Origin: CAZPWF01 sp964610775
GTDB taxonomy: Bacteria > Patescibacteriota > Saccharimonadia > Saccharimonadales > JACQNP01
NCBI GenBank assembly: GCA_964610775.1
Contig: CAZSZC010000018.1
Coordinates: 1 to 13,395, forward strand
Length of the DNA: 13,395 nt
Direction: 5' to 3'
Position 1 is the first letter of the stretch. Each line of letters starts with the position of its first letter. Below, piece after piece: positions 11,945-13,395 of the stretch. A program made the translations under genes and the position numbers. The notes under the pieces are model-generated. The model was not told the DNA's origin. It did no database searches and saw only the letters and a program-made list of their open reading frames with translations.

Positions 11945-12080
11945 CAACAAATTTCAAAAAACTAAATATTGTTCGTATGAAGTGTTTAACAGGATGGCAG
12001 GAGACCTAGATGTTATTTTAAATCATCTAAAGTAATTTGATTTGGCTTTCACGACAGCTTTTTGTGTTCTAGTTTTGTTA
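11945..12080. other. Intergenic region with no assignable gene
   Basis: About 136 bp between the pilin-like gene and the lipoprotein promoter. I see only a weak 6-bp inverted repeat (TAGATG with CATCTA, near 12007-12029) not followed by a T-run, and no tRNA-like or CRISPR-like structure. A 13-codon ATG frame at 11994-12035 has no ribosome binding site and is not called. Confidence 0.5.
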
Positions 12081-12659
12081 CTAAATTTTTACTAGAGAGT
12101 TGGGTAATTGTTTGAGTATTTCCGTACGTAGATTAGATGCTTTTTCTTGTACAGTACTATCTGCACTACACATGGATTGTCCACCCATAGCGAAAAAATA
12201 ATACTGATCAAACTTCTTAGATTTTTCTTTTATGGGGGAGGCTACTGTGTCCTCTGCAAAATCTTGATCAGTATAGCGCGTAAGAGCAACTTGAGCGGTC
12301 TTGTCGGCAGCACAATCTGTGCTTTTCAGTTCTTCCAGAGAAAAGTAGACTGTTTTACCGCCATTGCCAACAGTATAGTAAAGTCCACCCAATGAGCTTG
12401 TTGGTTTGAATTTGACTCCCAGTTCTTTAATTTCAAAAAACCCAGATTCTTCATTCTTTTCTACAACTTTTGTTTCTACTTTTTCCTTTTTCTCAGATTT
12501 CTGGGGGTCACTTTGTGCTTTTGAAGCATTATCTAGCGCAGCATTTGTCTTCTTCTGTGAGTTATATACGTAGTACCCAGCACCACCTATAGCTGCAATG
12601 ATGACTACTATAAGAATAGATTCGATAGCACCGAAGCCTTTGTTATTAAGTATTTTCAT
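12081..12659 (-). CDS. Type IV pilin-like protein with canonical E5
   Basis: A 192-residue secreted or pilus-associated protein with a class III-type prepilin N-terminus. A short leader ends K-G (residues 7-8), then F-G-A-I-E (9-13) gives Glu at position +5 of the mature form, followed by a hydrophobic helix to about 32 and Y-Y-V-Y-N-S-Q-K-K-T. A Lys/Glu-rich linker (about 45-70) connects to a globular C-terminal domain containing two cysteines (in T-D-C-A-A-D and S-M-C-S-A-D), possibly a disulfide. The head domain is not recognised. Its ATG has a Shine-Dalgarno GAGGA that overlaps the TAG stop of the preceding pilin-like gene (10-bp gap), so the pair is an operon. The N-terminal half is closely related to that neighbour in protein and DNA, showing duplication. 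Prepilin peptidase processing is predicted from the motif. Confidence 0.76.
   Translation of the reverse strand: MKILNNKGFGAIESILIVVIIAAIGGAGYYVYNSQKKTNAALDNASKAQSDPQKSEKKEKVETKVVEKNEESGFFEIKELGVKFKPTSSLGGLYYTVGNGGKTVYFSLEELKSTDCAADKTAQVALTRYTDQDFAEDTVASPIKEKSKKFDQYYFFAMGGQSMCSADSTVQEKASNLRTEILKQLPNSLVKI
12544..12573 (-). repeat. Copy 1 of a duplicated pilin N-terminal coding segment
   Basis: This 30-bp stretch matches 13233-13262 with a single mismatch. It encodes the Y-V-Y-N-S-Q-K-K-T-N end of the hydrophobic helix in both pilin-like genes. Similarity is weaker on both sides, fading in the linker. It marks the tandem duplication from which the two genes arose, or later gene conversion between them. 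Confidence 0.65.
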
Positions 12660-12669
12660 GTAAGTTCCT

Positions 12670-13347
12670 CTAATTAGTTAGCTTAAACGTTTTTGTAGTT
12701 AATAAATCTATCTCTCGACTCACGTCTTGGTAGGTAGATCTTTGATTGTACATAACAATGTATGTTTTACCAGAGTTTGTAAATACATAATTTATAACTT
12801 TAGTACCGTCAGCAAGCCCGCCAATTCCGGGGTTATCCATTTGGCCTTTTGCGACACCGGTGTACTTGGTTCCTTTGCCCATGGGTGCTTCTATCTCGGT
12901 TTTTGTAACGTCAGTATAACCTTGACTTAGCTGATAGTTCTTTGACTGGTCGCCATCCAAAGATGCAATCATAATTTGGCCGCTATAATCTGAGGCACAT
13001 TTACCCAACGCAGTTTCGCTGGGGGCAATTAATACTAACCCCTCCGAGCACAGCTCGGGATGCGTGGCTGTTAGCCAGGATTGAGGGTATCTAAATGAAT
13101 AACCGCCTTTTTCGCTCGTATAAAGCTTCCAATCTGCCGTTTCGTCTTTCTCTTCTGTTTTCTTTGACTCCTCCTTCTTCTTCTCACTCTTTTGAGGCTC
13201 ACCCTGTGACATAGCAGCATTGTCTAATTCTGTATTTGTTTTCTTCTGTGAGTTATATACGTAATATCCAACACCACCAATTAGACCTACTATAACGACG
13301 AGTAATAAGATATTCAGGGGAGAGAAGCCTTTAGTGTTTAGTTTCAT
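12670..13347 (-). CDS. Pilin-like protein with PsbP-like head, E5 replaced by Asn
   Basis: A 225-residue protein with a prepilin-type N-terminus. T-K-G (5-7) is followed by F-S-P-L-N (8-12), then a hydrophobic helix to about 30 and Y-Y-V-Y-N-S-Q-K-K-T. The usual Glu at mature position 5 is Asn. A strongly charged Lys/Glu/Ser linker (about 45-70) precedes the C-terminal domain, which has the Y-S-F-R-Y-P-Q-S-W signature typical of PsbP/Mog1-like lipoprotein and surface modules, plus two cysteines (in E-L-C-S-E and L-G-K-C-A). It is the first gene of the two-pilin transcript, with a Shine-Dalgarno AAGGATGGG at 13353-13362. Loss of E5 may place it as a minor or non-polymerising pilin. It could also be a surface protein that only borrows the pilin anchor. 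The promoter was not resolved, as the window ends 48 bp upstream. Confidence 0.76.
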   Translation of the reverse strand: MKLNTKGFSPLNILLLVVIVGLIGGVGYYVYNSQKKTNTELDNAAMSQGEPQKSEKKKEESKKTEEKDETADWKLYTSEKGGYSFRYPQSWLTATHPELCSEGLVLIAPSETALGKCASDYSGQIMIASLDGDQSKNYQLSQGYTDVTKTEIEAPMGKGTKYTGVAKGQMDNPGIGGLADGTKVINYVFTNSGKTYIVMYNQRSTYQDVSREIDLLTTKTFKLTN

Positions 13348-13395
13348 GTAAGCCCATCCTTAATTCTATTAGTATTTCTTATGCTTAAGTGTAGT

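Noticed and set aside
11933..11950. A TTG start six codons upstream for the lipoprotein.
   Set aside because: It overlaps or precedes the TATAAT at 11939-11944, so it would not be in the mRNA.
11994..12035. A 13-codon ATG frame in the gap between the lipoprotein and the pilin-like gene.
   Set aside because: No ribosome binding site, too short to judge, and no conserved feature. Likely chance.
1..13395. Possible TGA recoding to glycine, as in some CPR phyla.
   Set aside because: Full-length genes with complete motifs are read with the standard code and contain no in-frame TGA.
1..13395. Mobile element, prophage, CRISPR or defence island.
   Set aside because: No transposase, integrase, terminal inverted repeats, regular direct repeats or nuclease genes were found. 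Gene content is housekeeping and lineage-typical.

Overview
The window looks like a piece of a Candidatus Saccharibacteria (TM7, Patescibacteria/CPR) chromosome. The evidence is the low-to-moderate GC, very tight gene packing with overlapping starts and stops, short versions of universal enzymes (a 432-residue MurC-like ligase, a glutamate 5-kinase without a PUA domain), pilin-like proteins with the K-G-F cleavage motif, and several conserved small or membrane proteins that I associate with this lineage. That assignment comes from memory of family sequences, not from a search. The standard genetic code fits, because all genes read through without in-frame TGA. None of the 18 genes ends in TGA either.

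Layout. (1) 1-1721: the end of a MazG-like pyrophosphohydrolase gene (+), then a convergent pair on the minus strand: a MurC-family ligase overlapped by an antibiotic-biosynthesis-monooxygenase (ABM) fold protein. (2) 1794-3630: an MFS-type transporter overlapped by a two-TM protein with a conserved-looking external loop, closed by a perfect bidirectional terminator at 3631-3661. (3) 3684-4755: a single-TM protein (-) diverging from a small 65-aa protein (+) that has its own promoter and terminator. (4) 4759-6258: a divergent pair, a CruF-family carotenoid hydratase (-) and a UbiA/lycopene-elongase-like prenyltransferase (+), separated by only 15 bp. (5) 6284-8416: an operon of two unknown soluble proteins and a tRNA-dihydrouridine synthase. 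(6) 8483-9948: pyrF-pyrE, the last two steps to UMP, coupled by TAATG, running stop-to-stop into a minus-strand glutamate 5-kinase (9945-10736). (7) 10805-11932: a lipoprotein. (8) 12081-13347: two tandem type IV pilin-like proteins with related N-termini and different C-terminal domains.

Regulation. Several genes seem to be transcribed as leaderless mRNAs. At 5442(-), 5458(+), 6284(+) and 11932(-) a good -10 hexamer ends only 6-7 nt before the ATG, and no Shine-Dalgarno is present. The carotenoid pair is the most striking case, because two extended -10 elements on opposite strands overlap inside the 15-bp gap. Internal operon genes (the ABM protein, pyrE, the second pilin) instead use visible Shine-Dalgarno sites.

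I see no mobile element, CRISPR array, tRNA, rRNA, prophage or recognisable defence system. No intergenic stretch exceeds about 215 bp. The candidates most worth following are the carotenoid-type pair in an organism expected to lack isoprenoid supply, the tandem pilins, and the unknown conserved membrane and small proteins.
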